Shown: positions 21,022 to 33,740, numbered from the stretch's first letter. The stretch is 64,000 bases of DNA from Candidatus Alistipes merdigallinarum (GCA_019119305.1 DWXH01000024.1:46519-110518); one strand, 5' to 3'. The notes: a model not told the origin generated them from the sequence alone. Made by a program: numbers and translations.

Positions 21022-21597
21022 TTACCGTTTCAAAAGAAACGCAGCCAATTTCTCCACTGCAAGCCCCCGATGGCTGATGGCATTTTTCGCCTCGGAATCC
21101 ATCTCGGCAAAAGTCGTCGTATATCCGTCCGGCACGAATAACGGATCGTACCCGAACCCTGCAGCACCTCGTGGTTGTTCGGTAATCACACCGTTCACCA
21201 CTCCCTCGAACAGATACCCCTCGCCGTTCAGGATCAGAGCAATCACCGTACGAAAACGGGCTTTCCGGTTTTTTACCCCTTCCATATTCTTCAACAACAA
21301 CGCCATATTATCAAGCGAATTTTTGGACTCACCGGCATAACGGGCCGAATAAACCCCCGGGGCTCCGTTCAATGCCTCCACCTCGAGTCCCGTATCATCG
21401 GCAAAACAATCTTCTCCGGTCCGATCGTACAAAAAACGAGCCTTTTGCATGGCATTCCCTTCGAGGGTCTGCTGATCTTCTGGAATATCCTCGTTGATAC
21501 CCAACGACTGCAACGACTCGACCAGAAACGAATCGCCCAAAACCTCCCGAACCTCTTGAAGCTTATGCTTATTATTTGTTGCAAAATTTAATTTCAT
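21022..21597 (-). CDS. rdgB: Non-canonical purine NTP pyrophosphatase (RdgB/HAM1)
   Basis: [65 protein letters not shown]. Confidence 0.95.
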   Translation of the reverse strand: MKLNFATNNKHKLQEVREVLGDSFLVESLQSLGINEDIPEDQQTLEGNAMQKARFLYDRTGEDCFADDTGLEVEALNGAPGVYSARYAGESKNSLDNMALLLKNMEGVKNRKARFRTVIALILNGEGYLFEGVVNGVITEQPRGAAGFGYDPLFVPDGYTTTFAEMDSEAKNAISHRGLAVEKLAAFLLKR

Positions 21598-21613
21598 AGT
21601 TTATCAAAATATA

Positions 21614-22450
21614 TTAAGATTTGCAACTCTTACTCAACTGATAGTCAACAACAATCTTGTCGATTATTGTCTTGACCAAACGATCGATCTCCTTGTCGGG
21701 GCTGTAATCTGCCGGACAAACATAACTTACACGGTTATCCCGAATCAAACGCAGCATCTCTTGGCGCTTCTGACGCGACCGAGGATTATAGACTGCGATC
21801 GAATGCCCCCCTTGCTGTTTAACCAATTTCATACAAGGAATATCGGTCGTACCATCTCCAAAATAGATCATGTGCCGGAACTGCACAGGCCGCTTATCCT
21901 CTTCGATAAACTCATTGATTCGTACACTATCATAAACGCTCTCTATACCTTTATTGATCTTGAAGATAAACTGTGTTTTGTTTGTATAATTGACCGCTAC
22001 GGCAGGCCAATAGGCTACCCCATCGACATTATAAAAGAACGAACAGGCGTATATCTTCCGGAACTCTTTGGCAATCGGCGTCCCCTCGATCATCTCGCGC
22101 AACCCGGAAGAGTTGATATAATGATGCAACTTGATCCCCCGTTCTGCCGCATAGGCATTGATCCGCGGAAACCACTCCCTGACTCCCTCATAAAGCTGAA
22201 TATTTTGTCCCGACTGGGCAAAAGACTCCCGGCGAAGCGATTTCCCGGCACTTTGCGCTTCGTGCAACATTTGGTACATATAGGCAAGAATCGGGTCTCC
22301 ATCCTGTTCTAATGCCGTCTGGTTGCTTCTTTCCCAAAACTCGTGGTTGCTTTTGCCGATAGCCGGGATAAAATCATACTCCTGCATATTTCCGGGAGAA
22401 AGCGTCCCGTCAAAATCGTAGATCAATGCTACAACTAATTTTTTAGCCAT
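21614..22450 (-). CDS. HAD-superfamily hydrolase
   Basis: ALIYDFDGTLSPGN (motif I DxDGT) and IYFGDGTTDIPCM (motif IV). Confidence 0.8.
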   Translation of the reverse strand: MAKKLVVALIYDFDGTLSPGNMQEYDFIPAIGKSNHEFWERSNQTALEQDGDPILAYMYQMLHEAQSAGKSLRRESFAQSGQNIQLYEGVREWFPRINAYAAERGIKLHHYINSSGLREMIEGTPIAKEFRKIYACSFFYNVDGVAYWPAVAVNYTNKTQFIFKINKGIESVYDSVRINEFIEEDKRPVQFRHMIYFGDGTTDIPCMKLVKQQGGHSIAVYNPRSRQKRQEMLRLIRDNRVSYVCPADYSPDKEIDRLVKTIIDKIVVDYQLSKSCKS

Positions 22451-22501
22451 AACCGTAAATTTTGTCCATAAAGGTATAAAAAATCGAAGAAAACAGGATA
22501 T

Positions 22502-23098
22502 TTAGAGCAACTCCTTATTCCGATTACGAATCCTTCGGTACAATTTTCCTGCTCGACTACGTAACGAAGGGAGATGACTCTGTCTATACAAATCCAACAC
22601 CTCGTAAAGTTCCTCATCAATCCAAGATTCCTGATGTGGAAGTCTGTACAGGATCTCCATGCACCAGACCCGAATCGATGGAGGCACAGCAGCATCGATC
22701 AACCGTGTGAAAGTTACCTCTGCTATCCGGTCTATCCAATCAGAAGAGAGATCGGCTCCTTGAATAGATAACAGCTTAACCAACATTTTACTATACAAAC
22801 GTATCACCCCAGAGTAGCTGGCCTGTAGATAGTTATCCACGATTTGTCCGCAGAAATTAGATAGACGTGCCGAATCATACGAAAAAGCGAAATCCAGGGC
22901 CCAAGTCGCCCGAAAGGCAAGCTGATCCGGCCCTGTCTTTCCCAAATCGAATGCTTCGGCGAAAAGATCGTTTGCAACAATCAATCGCCCGCAATACTCC
23001 GCATCCGAACGATAAAACTTTTTGACACATATCCATTCGGACAGCCTTTTCTCAGACTGTACTATCCGATACCTGTTTTCGTCTGCTAACACCACCAT
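22502..23098 (-). CDS. Conserved hypothetical, all-helical repeat-like protein
   Basis: Open reading frame with coding-like composition and helical periodicity; no recognised motif. Confidence 0.6.
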   Translation of the reverse strand: MVVLADENRYRIVQSEKRLSEWICVKKFYRSDAEYCGRLIVANDLFAEAFDLGKTGPDQLAFRATWALDFAFSYDSARLSNFCGQIVDNYLQASYSGVIRLYSKMLVKLLSIQGADLSSDWIDRIAEVTFTRLIDAAVPPSIRVWCMEILYRLPHQESWIDEELYEVLDLYRQSHLPSLRSRAGKLYRRIRNRNKELL

Positions 23099-23108
23099 TA
23101 CCCCTTAC

Positions 23109-23144
23109 AAAAAAACTGCGGACGGGGGCGAGCCTTGTCCGCAG
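23109..23144 (-). terminator. Rho-independent terminator after ilvE
   Basis: CTGCGGAC(23116-23123)/GTCCGCAG(23137-23144) with T7 tract on - strand (A-run 23109-23115). Confidence 0.8.
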
Positions 23145-23176
23145 CATTCGTATTGTTTCCCAAATATCGCTTCCTC

Positions 23177-24193
23177 TTACTTCACCTCAACCATCCAACC
23201 GTACGTATCGGGCTCTTCGCCATACTGAATCGCACGCAATCGGTGGTAAAGTTTCGTACAATTCGGACCGGCTTTCGTCCCATCGCCATAAACGAAAGTA
23301 CGGTTTTCGGACAAATCGTATATCGATCCGATCGGAGAGATTACCGCCGCCGTACCGCAGGCTCCTGCCTCCTCAAACGTAGCCAGTTCCTCGTAATCCA
23401 CAACACGCTGTTCTACCTTCAGTCCCATCTCTTCTGCCAATGTCATCAGGCTCTTATTCGTAATCGAAGGCAAGACCGAATGAGACTTCGGCGTGATGTA
23501 TGTCCCTTGCCGGATACCGAAAAAGTTCGCTCCGCCACACTCGTCGAGATGTTTTTTCTCTTTGGCATCCAAGTAAAGTACACAAGGGAACCCTTTCTCG
23601 TGACCGATTTCGCCCGATGTAAGGCTCGCCGCATAGTTCCCTCCAACCTTTACGTGCCCCGTACCGAGCGGTGCCGCACGGTCATGATCCCGATCGATCA
23701 TCACCTTAATCGGATTGAAACCCTCTTTATAATAGGGTCCTACCGGCGTTACGAACATCAGTAACAGATAGTCTTGCGAAGGATTGACCCCGACCTGAGC
23801 CGAAGTTCCCAACAGCAACGGCCGGATATAGAGCGAAGCGCCCGTTCCATAGGGCGGAACAAAACGTTCATTCGCCTTTACCACCCGCTTCATCATGTCG
23901 ACAACCAGATCTACCGGGGGAATAGCCATTTTCAAATAGTCGGCCGAAGATTGCAGCCGTTTGGCATTCTCTTCGGGACGGAAAATGCGGATCACACCGT
24001 CCGCGCCACGAAAGGCTTTCTGTCCTTCGAAAACCTCCTGTCCATAATGCAAGCAAGTTGCCGCCATGTGCAACGATACGGTTTCATCCGATGTAAGTTC
24101 GGGTTCGCTCCAAGACCCATTGCGGTAGTAACTCCGTATATTATAGTCTGTTTTCAGATACCCGAAAGATAGGTTTTTCCAATCTAGTTCCAT
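23177..24193 (-). CDS. ilvE: Branched-chain amino acid aminotransferase
   Basis: Fold-type IV aminotransferase motifs EGQKAFRGADG, GTGHVKVGGNYAAS, LDECGGANFF; start MELDWKNL preferred. Confidence 0.92.
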   Translation of the reverse strand: MELDWKNLSFGYLKTDYNIRSYYRNGSWSEPELTSDETVSLHMAATCLHYGQEVFEGQKAFRGADGVIRIFRPEENAKRLQSSADYLKMAIPPVDLVVDMMKRVVKANERFVPPYGTGASLYIRPLLLGTSAQVGVNPSQDYLLLMFVTPVGPYYKEGFNPIKVMIDRDHDRAAPLGTGHVKVGGNYAASLTSGEIGHEKGFPCVLYLDAKEKKHLDECGGANFFGIRQGTYITPKSHSVLPSITNKSLMTLAEEMGLKVEQRVVDYEELATFEEAGACGTAAVISPIGSIYDLSENRTFVYGDGTKAGPNCTKLYHRLRAIQYGEEPDTYGWMVEVK

Positions 24194-24287
24194 AACCTTC
24201 TCTCTTTTTATCATTCGTTTTTATTGTTGTTTCTTTTTTTAGAGGATAAGCGAAAGTCAGCCTCACACGCTCCCCTTTGTCGTAGCG

Positions 24288-26327
24288 TTATCCGATCATC
24301 GTTCCGTTTCCAACCTTGTCGACCGGAGAGAGAAGTACCATCTTACCCGACGGATCCTGAGCCATCAGAATCATCCCCTCGGACAAAACACCTTTCAACT
24401 CACGCGGTTCAAGATTGATCAAGACCAACACCTGACGTCCGACCAACGACTCCGGAGTGTAATACTCGGCAATTCCCGATACGATCGTCCGTTTATCAAT
24501 GCCCGTATCGATCGTCAACTTCAGCAATTTTTTCGTTTTGGCGATTTTTTCTGCCGCCAGAATCGTTGCAGACCGGATATCCATCCGATTGAAATCATCG
24601 AACACGATACTCTCTTTCTGCGGTTCGATCTTATGCCCCGCCTCCTTGGCCATATTGGCCTTTTTCGTATCGGCCAACTTCTTCAGCTGCGCCTCGATCG
24701 TACTGTCCTCGATCTTCTCAAACAACAGAACCGGTGTGCCGATCTCGTGACCCGCAGCCAACAAATCGGTATCGCCCAACCGATCCCAACCGAAGTGATC
24801 CACCTGCAACAATTTCAGAATCTTTTCTGCCGTAAACGGCATAAAGGGTTCAATCCCGATCGCAATCGACGCCGTAATCTGCAGGGCAACGTTCAAAATG
24901 GTCTTAACCCGCTCGGGATCCGTCTTGTATACCTTCCAAGGCTCCGTATCGGCCAGATACTTGTTGCCCAGACGAGCGATGTTCATCGCCTCCTTGAGGG
25001 CCTCCCTGAAGCGGAAATTCTCGATATCCTCTTCGAGCGACTTCTTGATCGTCGGCAATTCGCTGAGAATATCCCGATCATAGTCGGTCAAGGTGCCACA
25101 CTCGGGCACACGCCCTGCATAGTATTTATGCGTCAGAACCAAGGCCCGATTCACGAAGTTACCCAACACGGCCACCAGCTCGTTGTTGTTCCGGGCTTGA
25201 AAATCGCGCCATGTAAAATCGTTATCCTTGGTTTCGGGGGCATTGGCGCACAGCACGTAGCGCAGAACATCCTCCTTGCCCGGGAACTCATCCAGATACT
25301 CATGCAACCACACCGCCCAATTTCGTGACGTTGAGATCTTTTCACCTTCGAGGTTCAAAAATTCATTGGCCGGCACATTTTCCGGCAAGATATATCCACC
25401 ATGCGCCCGCAGCATCGACGGGAAGACGATGCAATGGAATACGATGTTGTCTTTCCCGATGAAGTGGACCATTTTGGTCTCTTCGTCCTTCCAGTATTTT
25501 TCCCAATCGGGCGTAAGCTCTTTCGTTGCGGAGATGTACCCGATCGGGGCATCGAACCACACATACAATACCTTCCCTTCAGCGCCCTCTACCGGAACGG
25601 GAATACCCCAATCCAAATCGCGGCTCACGGCACGCGGCTGGAGCCCGAGATCGAGCCAGCTCTTGCACTGCCCGTATACATTGACCTTCCACTCCTTGTG
25701 CCCTTCGAGAATCCACCGACGCAGAAACGCTTCGTGCTTGTCGAGCGGCAGAAACCAGTGGGTCGTCTCTTTCATCACCGGTACAGATCCGGTTATCGCA
25801 CTGCGCGGATTGATCAGATCGATCGGACTCAACGTACTGCCACACTTCTCGCACTGATCTCCGTATGCCCGATCATTCTGGCAATGAGGACAGGTCCCGA
25901 CGATATAACGATCCGCCAGAAACTGTCCGGCCTCTTCGTCATAATACTGCATCGTTGTCTTTTCGATAAACTCCCCTTTATCATACAGAGTCCGGAAAAA
26001 ATCCGACGCTGTCTTGTGGTGTACCGGGGAGGTCGTCCGTGAATAGATATCGAACGACATGCCGAGACGTTTGAAAGAGTCCTTGATGATATTGTGATAT
26101 TTATCGACGATATCCTGTGGTGAGACGCCCTCCTGGCGGGCCTTGATCGTAATGGGGACCCCGTGTTCGTCCGATCCGCACACCGAGATCACATCCTCGC
26201 CGCGCAAACGCAAATATCTCACATAGATGTCCGAAGGGATATATACTCCCGCGAGGTGCCCGATATGCACCGGTCCGTTGGCATAGGGAAGTGCCGATGT
26301 AACAAGATAGCGTTTAAACTTTTTCAT
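24288..26327 (-). CDS. metG: Methionyl-tRNA synthetase with C-terminal tRNA-binding (EMAP/Trbp111-like) domain
   Basis: [16 protein letters not shown] (HIGH), KISTSRNWA (KMSKS-like), zinc knuckle [19 protein letters not shown]-terminal [13 protein letters not shown]... Confidence 0.95.
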   Translation of the reverse strand: MKKFKRYLVTSALPYANGPVHIGHLAGVYIPSDIYVRYLRLRGEDVISVCGSDEHGVPITIKARQEGVSPQDIVDKYHNIIKDSFKRLGMSFDIYSRTTSPVHHKTASDFFRTLYDKGEFIEKTTMQYYDEEAGQFLADRYIVGTCPHCQNDRAYGDQCEKCGSTLSPIDLINPRSAITGSVPVMKETTHWFLPLDKHEAFLRRWILEGHKEWKVNVYGQCKSWLDLGLQPRAVSRDLDWGIPVPVEGAEGKVLYVWFDAPIGYISATKELTPDWEKYWKDEETKMVHFIGKDNIVFHCIVFPSMLRAHGGYILPENVPANEFLNLEGEKISTSRNWAVWLHEYLDEFPGKEDVLRYVLCANAPETKDNDFTWRDFQARNNNELVAVLGNFVNRALVLTHKYYAGRVPECGTLTDYDRDILSELPTIKKSLEEDIENFRFREALKEAMNIARLGNKYLADTEPWKVYKTDPERVKTILNVALQITASIAIGIEPFMPFTAEKILKLLQVDHFGWDRLGDTDLLAAGHEIGTPVLLFEKIEDSTIEAQLKKLADTKKANMAKEAGHKIEPQKESIVFDDFNRMDIRSATILAAEKIAKTKKLLKLTIDTGIDKRTIVSGIAEYYTPESLVGRQVLVLINLEPRELKGVLSEGMILMAQDPSGKMVLLSPVDKVGNGTMIG

Positions 26328-26355
26328 CTCAAAGTCAAAAAAACAATAATCCGTA

Positions 26356-26363
26356 CAAAGTTA
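26356..26363 (-). promoter_or_regulatory. -7 box (TAACTTTG on - strand) upstream of metG
   Basis: CAAAGTTA on + strand = TAACTTTG; 29 nt from start codon. Confidence 0.4.
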
Positions 26364-26410
26364 TGAATTTTTCGCCAAAATATGCCTCTCCCTCCGATAA
26401 ATCCCTCCTA

Positions 26411-27307
26411 CTATTTCTTCAGGGGCTCAAAACCTCGTCCGTAAACACCCATCACATTCGCATAGGTGATAAACGCGTCGGGGTCCACACGTTTGATCAG
26501 CTTGAAAAGAACCCCTGTCTCGTACCGCCGGCAGACCACCATCACCACTTTGGTCGGCTCTTTGGTAAACCACTTTTCGCCATCAAGCAACGTAACGCCA
26601 CGGCTCATTTCGGTCGAAATCGATTCGGCGATCTCCCGGTAACGGGACGAAATGATCATAATCTGGGCCGACTGACGATTACCTGCAACCACAGCATCGA
26701 TCGTATAACCGTTGACCGCGACCATGACACCTCCGTAAATCACCGTAGCAATATCTTTAAAAATGAAGATCGAACACCCGATGATCAACAGATCGCAAAG
26801 CATGATGATCCGGCCATAGCTGATCGTCTTGTATTTGTTGATAATCATGGCAATGATATCTGTTCCCCCGGTACTTCCCCCCTGCGTGAAACAGATCCCG
26901 ATGCCTCCACCGGCCAACGCTCCTCCCAACAGGACAGACAAAAGTTTATCTTCTCCGAGCCCCATGATATTGTTCGGAACCAGACCCTGCATGACGGACA
27001 TAGCCGCCGAAATGAAAATGATGGCATAAAATGTCTTGGCGCCAAACCGCACACCGATCAGCATGGAGCCCAACGCAATCAAAAATCCATTCAGCACCAA
27101 ATACGACAACCCCAACGGTATACCCCCGTCAGCTCCTCCTGTCGCATAATAGATCAACAGTCCGACCCCGTTGATTCCTCCACCCACCACGTCAGCCGGC
27201 ATCAATATCCCGATCCAGGCAAAAGAGTAAAGAATCAATCCGACAGAGATCAAAGCATACTCTTTGACCGTCTTCAGTCCACCCGAATACGATAACCTAT
27301 TTTTCAT
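26411..27307 (-). CDS. YitT family (DUF161/DUF2179) membrane protein
   Basis: GLILYSFAWIGILMPADVVGGGINGVGLLIYY, GGSTGGTDIIAMIINKY, C-terminal DUF2179-like region. Confidence 0.85.
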   Translation of the reverse strand: MKNRLSYSGGLKTVKEYALISVGLILYSFAWIGILMPADVVGGGINGVGLLIYYATGGADGGIPLGLSYLVLNGFLIALGSMLIGVRFGAKTFYAIIFISAAMSVMQGLVPNNIMGLGEDKLLSVLLGGALAGGGIGICFTQGGSTGGTDIIAMIINKYKTISYGRIIMLCDLLIIGCSIFIFKDIATVIYGGVMVAVNGYTIDAVVAGNRQSAQIMIISSRYREIAESISTEMSRGVTLLDGEKWFTKEPTKVVMVVCRRYETGVLFKLIKRVDPDAFITYANVMGVYGRGFEPLKK

Positions 27308-27414
27308 AATACTTAAAATCCGTACAAAGAAAGTAAAGTTCGATCACTTTTCAAATCCGACAAAAGATAATCATAATTCCCCGAAATTCGATCCCGAAGC
27401 ATCGGGAAAAATAC

Positions 27415-27422
27415 TATTTTTG
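27415..27422 (+). promoter_or_regulatory. -7 box TATTTTTG upstream of priA
   Basis: TAnnTTTG match 15 nt before in-frame GTG. Confidence 0.45.
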
Positions 27423-27437
27423 TATAAATTTTATTCG

Positions 27438-29723
27438 GTGCAGAAAAATTCGTCCGATACCTCGAAAATACTCTATGCCGACGTCATCCTGCCGTTGGCC
27501 GTACCGTGCATGACTTTTTCCGTGCCGGATACTTTCAAGGAGAAAATTGCCGTAGGGCAACGCGTAATCGTTCCGATCGGGAACCGGAAACTCTACACGG
27601 GGATTATTGATCGGTTACATGGAAACGACCCTTCCTATTCCCGCATCAAGACTATCGTCCGCCTCGTCGGATCCGATCCGGTCGTAACTCCGGAACAGCT
27701 GAATTTATGGCACTGGCTCTCCTTTTATTATATGGCTCCGCTGGGAATGGTCATGCGGGCAGCACTACCCGCCGAATTCAGACCGAATGGACTCTCAGAG
27801 GAGGAGACCTGCAAAAACGATTTTACCCCACGCAGCGAACCGGCACTGAAATTACATCCGGAGATCGACAGTGAAACCCGCCTCCACGAAGCGCTCGACA
27901 TGCTGCGCCAGGCCAAGGCACAATACCGGGTCCTGATCGACTATCTTCATCGAGCGGAGATTCGCGATTACACCGATCCGCCCGCAATCCCCCGACGCCT
28001 GTTCGACGTCTCAGCTTCTGTTTTGAAATCGCTGGTCGACAAACACCTGATCCAGCAGACGGAGATCGTCTGCCCATATCCCGAACCGCAGCGGCCGGCT
28101 GTCGTACTGCCCGAACTCTCCTCCGCCCAACAAAGTGCTCTCGATTCGATCCACAACGAATTTTTCAGCAAAAGAGTCGTCCTGTTACACGGAATTACCG
28201 GAAGCGGGAAAACCGAAATTTACATCCACCTGATCGCAGAAACCCTCGATGCCGGCTACAATGTTCTCTACCTGCTTCCCGAAATCGCTTTAACCGATCA
28301 GTTGGTCAACCGCATGAAACGCTATTTCGGGGAAACGGTCCGGGTTTACCATTCACGACAGACCCCCCGACAGCGAGCCGAAGTATACGACGAACTACTA
28401 CACTCATCCGAAGGAAAACTTTTGATCGGTGCCCGGTCGGCCGTTCTGCTCCCCCCAAACCGGCTCTCACTGATTGTCATCGACGAAGAACACGACACCA
28501 GTTTCAAACAAACCGATTCGAGCCCGAAATACCACGGACGCGACACCGCAATCTATCTCGCTTTGCTTTGCGGAGCCCGAACTCTTTTAGGAAGCGCTAC
28601 CCCTTGCGCAGAGACCTATTATAATGCCACAACCGGCAAATACGGACATGTCGTCCTCAACGAACGTTACAGCGGAGTTACATTACCACAAGTGATCGTA
28701 TCGAATACGCTGACCGCCGCAAAGCGTGGTGAAAAATTTTCACACTTCAATAAAATCCTGCTCGACCACATCGACAAAACACTGCATCACGGACGCCAGG
28801 TAATGCTCTTCCAAAACCGGAGGGGATTCTCCCCCTTCGTAACCTGCGGGACATGTGGCTGGACCGCTATGTGTCCCGACTGCAACGTCTCGCTCACCTA
28901 CCACAAAAACGACAGTTCGCTCCGTTGCCACTACTGCGGATACCACATCTCCATGCCGGTCCTCTGTCCCTCCTGTTCTACGGGAAGCCTCCTTCCCCAA
29001 GGATTCGGGACAGAGAAGATCGAAGAGGAGCTCCATCACTATTTCCCCGACGCCCGGATTGAACGGTTGGATGCCGACTCCGCCCGCTCAACCCGAAATT
29101 ACCAACGGATCATCGACTCCTTCAGCACAGGGACAACCGACATCCTGATCGGCACCCAGATCATCACCAAAGGGTTCGATTTCGGAGGGGTCGCTTTGGT
29201 TGGTATCCTCAATGCCGACAACCTATTATTATATCCCGATTTCCGATCCTGCGAACGGGCCTTCCAGTTGATCGTTCAAGTGGGAGGTCGTGCCGGACGA
29301 CGAGACGAACAGGGAACGGTCATCATCCAAACCGCGCAACCCGATCATCCGGTTATCCGACAAGCCATGAACGGAGACTACGACACCATGATCCATTCGT
29401 TACTTGCCGAACGCCGGACATTTCTTTATCCGCCTTACTGCCGATTGATCTCCATCATCTTCCGTCATCGGGACCGTACATTGCTTCAACGAGCCGCCGA
29501 TACCTTTGCCGTCCAAGCCCGTCTCCGTTTCGGGCATATGCTGATGGGCCCGGAAACTCCGCCCGTCGACCGCATCCGCAATCAGTTCAGGCTCCAATTC
29601 CTACTGAAAATCGACAGCCGTCAAACAGCCGTCAAACAAGAATTATCAATCCTCTTCGACGAATTGCACGCCAATCCGTTGTTTCGTACCGTTGAGATTA
29701 TCCCCGATGTAGACCCTCAGTAA
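27438..29723 (+). CDS. priA: Primosomal protein N' (PriA helicase)
   Basis: LLHGITGSGKTEIYIHL, IVIDEEHDTSFKQ (DEEH), zinc-binding CxxC clusters CGTCGWTAMCPDCNVSL...CHYCGY; GTG start at 27438 preferred over 27264. Confidence 0.95.
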   Translation: MQKNSSDTSKILYADVILPLAVPCMTFSVPDTFKEKIAVGQRVIVPIGNRKLYTGIIDRLHGNDPSYSRIKTIVRLVGSDPVVTPEQLNLWHWLSFYYMAPLGMVMRAALPAEFRPNGLSEEETCKNDFTPRSEPALKLHPEIDSETRLHEALDMLRQAKAQYRVLIDYLHRAEIRDYTDPPAIPRRLFDVSASVLKSLVDKHLIQQTEIVCPYPEPQRPAVVLPELSSAQQSALDSIHNEFFSKRVVLLHGITGSGKTEIYIHLIAETLDAGYNVLYLLPEIALTDQLVNRMKRYFGETVRVYHSRQTPRQRAEVYDELLHSSEGKLLIGARSAVLLPPNRLSLIVIDEEHDTSFKQTDSSPKYHGRDTAIYLALLCGARTLLGSATPCAETYYNATTGKYGHVVLNERYSGVTLPQVIVSNTLTAAKRGEKFSHFNKILLDHIDKTLHHGRQVMLFQNRRGFSPFVTCGTCGWTAMCPDCNVSLTYHKNDSSLRCHYCGYHISMPVLCPSCSTGSLLPQGFGTEKIEEELHHYFPDARIERLDADSARSTRNYQRIIDSFSTGTTDILIGTQIITKGFDFGGVALVGILNADNLLLYPDFRSCERAFQLIVQVGGRAGRRDEQGTVIIQTAQPDHPVIRQAMNGDYDTMIHSLLAERRTFLYPPYCRLISIIFRHRDRTLLQRAADTFAVQARLRFGHMLMGPETPPVDRIRNQFRLQFLLKIDSRQTAVKQELSILFDELHANPLFRTVEIIPDVDPQ

Positions 29724-29777
29724 ATTAGCTCCGAAAGCCTCGATCATGGCATCCGAATTGCAGTTCCAATAGAGCTT

Positions 29778-29822
29778 TTACCGAACAATTACACATACAT
29801 GTATGTGTGAAAGATTCGGTAA
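29778..29822. repeat. Nested palindrome: TTACCGAA ... ACACATACATGTATGTGT ... TTCGGTAA
   Basis: 18-nt perfect palindrome 29791-29808 inside an 8-bp inverted repeat (29778-29785/29815-29822). Confidence 0.85.
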
Positions 29823-29855
29823 GAATATGCATCTTGGAAAAGATTTTTGCCTGCG

Positions 29856-30083
29856 ATGAAAACTGCGATCGAGATGTTTGTCATACAGAAAGTTAAGGAG
29901 ATGCGAATCCGTGAAGGCCTGTCACAAGCCGCCTTAGCCGATTGTTTGAATCTCTCCAAAGGATTCATCGGAGATGTGGAAAATCCGAAGTCGCGGGCCA
30001 AATATAACCTCAACCACCTGAATGAGATTGCAAAGATCCTCAACTGTTCCATAGGCGATTTCCTACCGGAACAACCGCTGTAA
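29856..30083 (+). CDS. XRE-family helix-turn-helix regulator (small)
   Basis: MRIREGLSQAALADCLNLSKGFIGDVENPKSRAKYNLNHLNEIAKIL, classical HTH_3. Confidence 0.82.
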   Translation: MKTAIEMFVIQKVKEMRIREGLSQAALADCLNLSKGFIGDVENPKSRAKYNLNHLNEIAKILNCSIGDFLPEQPL

Positions 30084-30105
30084 TTTAGGAAAATCAGGAA
30101 TCGAC

Positions 30106-30846
30106 ATGAACGCTTTCGTACGTTACGCCAACGAGATCTTCCATCTGTTCTTTCCGGAACGTTGCCCCGCTTGTGGAAGGGCTCTGCCTGAAGGCGTTTC
30201 ATTTCTCTGCCCCACGTGCCAATGGGAGATGCCTTTGACCGGATACTGCTTTGAACACGACAACCCGGTCGCCCGCAAATTCTGGGGAATAATTCCGATC
30301 GAAGAGGCCTCCTCCATGTTCTTCTTCTCATCTCACGGCCCTTACCGGGAACTGATCCACAGTTTCAAATATCGCGGACAATGGCAAATATGCGAGAAAA
30401 TAGGGTTTTGGTTCGGGAAAGAGTTACGGGAAAGCGGTTTATACCATTCGGTCGACATCATCATGCCGGTTCCGCTCCATCCGCGCCGTCTTTTATACCG
30501 CGGATACAACCAATCGGAATATCTGGCACGAGGGATTGCCTCAAGTCTCGGGAAACGGGTAGAGATACATTGCCTGATCCGCAAACGATACAACCGTTCG
30601 CAGACGAAAACCCACAGCAGAAAAGACCGGTGGGAAAACGTAGCCGGAATTTTTTCCGTGCGACATCCCGAAAAACTCGAAGGGAAACATATCCTGTTGG
30701 TCGATGATGTACTCACGACCGGATCGACGCTGACAGCCTGCGCCGAGACTCTTTTAAAACATCAACCCTCATGCCGGATCAGTATCGCAACACTTGCTGT
30801 CTCATCATACGAATTATCACGAGTCGAGAGAAAAAGCTCCATATAA
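30106..30846 (+). CDS. comF: ComF family phosphoribosyltransferase-like protein
   Basis: FPERCPACGRAL...CPTCQ zinc finger, YRGYNQSEYLARGIA, ILLVDDVLTTGSTLTACAETL PRTase motif. Confidence 0.88.
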   Translation: MNAFVRYANEIFHLFFPERCPACGRALPEGVSFLCPTCQWEMPLTGYCFEHDNPVARKFWGIIPIEEASSMFFFSSHGPYRELIHSFKYRGQWQICEKIGFWFGKELRESGLYHSVDIIMPVPLHPRRLLYRGYNQSEYLARGIASSLGKRVEIHCLIRKRYNRSQTKTHSRKDRWENVAGIFSVRHPEKLEGKHILLVDDVLTTGSTLTACAETLLKHQPSCRISIATLAVSSYELSRVERKSSI

Positions 30847-30860
30847 TGATTCGATCCGAA

Positions 30861-31745
30861 TCAAAATCCCAATTCGCTCTGCCGATACACCTTCGGAGTC
30901 ATTCCCGTGTGTTTCTTGAAAAACCGGCCGAAAAACGATGGATTCGGGAAATTCAAATAGTTCGCCACCTCCTGTATGGTCATCTGAGAGGATTTCAACT
31001 GGGTCTTCGCATCGAGAATAACCGTCTCGTTGATCCACTCCGTAACCGTCCGGTTACTCACCTCTTTCACGACTGCCGATAGATATTTGGGCGTCAAACA
31101 CAACGTCCGCGCATAAAACGCAACTGTCCGCTGCTCTTTATAATGATGTAAAATCAACCTCATCAACCGCTTGAAAATCTCTTCGTGACGGGTACGCGGA
31201 TGCTCCTCTTGCGGATACCTCCTCCAATACAGCACACTCACCTCATAAAACAGGATTTTCAATAAATTTTTTACAATCTCTACATTATAAAAATGGTCCC
31301 GTCTCATGGCTTTTTCCCACAGGAGTGAGACCAAAGATCCTATGTTCTCCCTATCCGGAGCATCGAGTGTAAGTTTGGCGTGCTGCACGATATAGGGATA
31401 AAGGGGATTGACGGCCTGATGGAGATCGCGAATAAATTCGGATGTAAAACCGATCATACGGACCGCAAAATCGTCACTCCACGAAACGATGTGTACGATA
31501 ATTCCGGGCGTTATGAAAAACATATCGCCGGAATTGATCTCATACGTTTTCAGATTCAACGATAAAACACAACTCCCGGAAAGGCACAACCCGACGGCAC
31601 ATCCTCCCAGCCGAACCGGACGTTCGAAATATCGGCAAAGATCGTACTGCAAATCGGCGACCCAAAATTCATCCGTAACGTAACCTTTCCCATCCGGAGG
31701 ACCGATTCGGGCAATATCGAGTATAGGTAATCTCTCGTTTTTCAT
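30861..31745 (-). CDS. AraC-family transcriptional regulator
   Basis: C-terminal double HTH: SQMTIQEVANYLNFPNPSFFGRFFKKHTGMTPKVYRQ; cupin-like N-terminus; start MKNERLPIL preferred. Confidence 0.88.
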   Translation of the reverse strand: MKNERLPILDIARIGPPDGKGYVTDEFWVADLQYDLCRYFERPVRLGGCAVGLCLSGSCVLSLNLKTYEINSGDMFFITPGIIVHIVSWSDDFAVRMIGFTSEFIRDLHQAVNPLYPYIVQHAKLTLDAPDRENIGSLVSLLWEKAMRRDHFYNVEIVKNLLKILFYEVSVLYWRRYPQEEHPRTRHEEIFKRLMRLILHHYKEQRTVAFYARTLCLTPKYLSAVVKEVSNRTVTEWINETVILDAKTQLKSSQMTIQEVANYLNFPNPSFFGRFFKKHTGMTPKVYRQSELGF

Positions 31746-31780
31746 TCCGGTGAGTGTTATGACGTTTTCAAATTTTTTCA

Positions 31781-31788
31781 CAAAAATA
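31781..31788 (-). promoter_or_regulatory. -7 box (TATTTTTG on - strand) upstream of AraC gene
   Basis: CAAAAATA on + strand; 35 nt upstream of ATG at 31745. Confidence 0.5.
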
Positions 31789-31850
31789 CAAAACCGCTCG
31801 TTTCCATCCAAGAGAAAAAAAGGACGTAAAAAGGAAATTCAGGACATTAA

Positions 31851-33709
<1,859 letters not shown>

Positions 33710-33740
33710 AGCAGAGATAAAAATCTACACAAAGAAGAGC

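Noticed and set aside
26363-27295. 310-aa + strand ORF opposite YitT
   Set aside because: Antisense to a clear multi-TM gene; product is His/Asp/Arg-rich without motifs.
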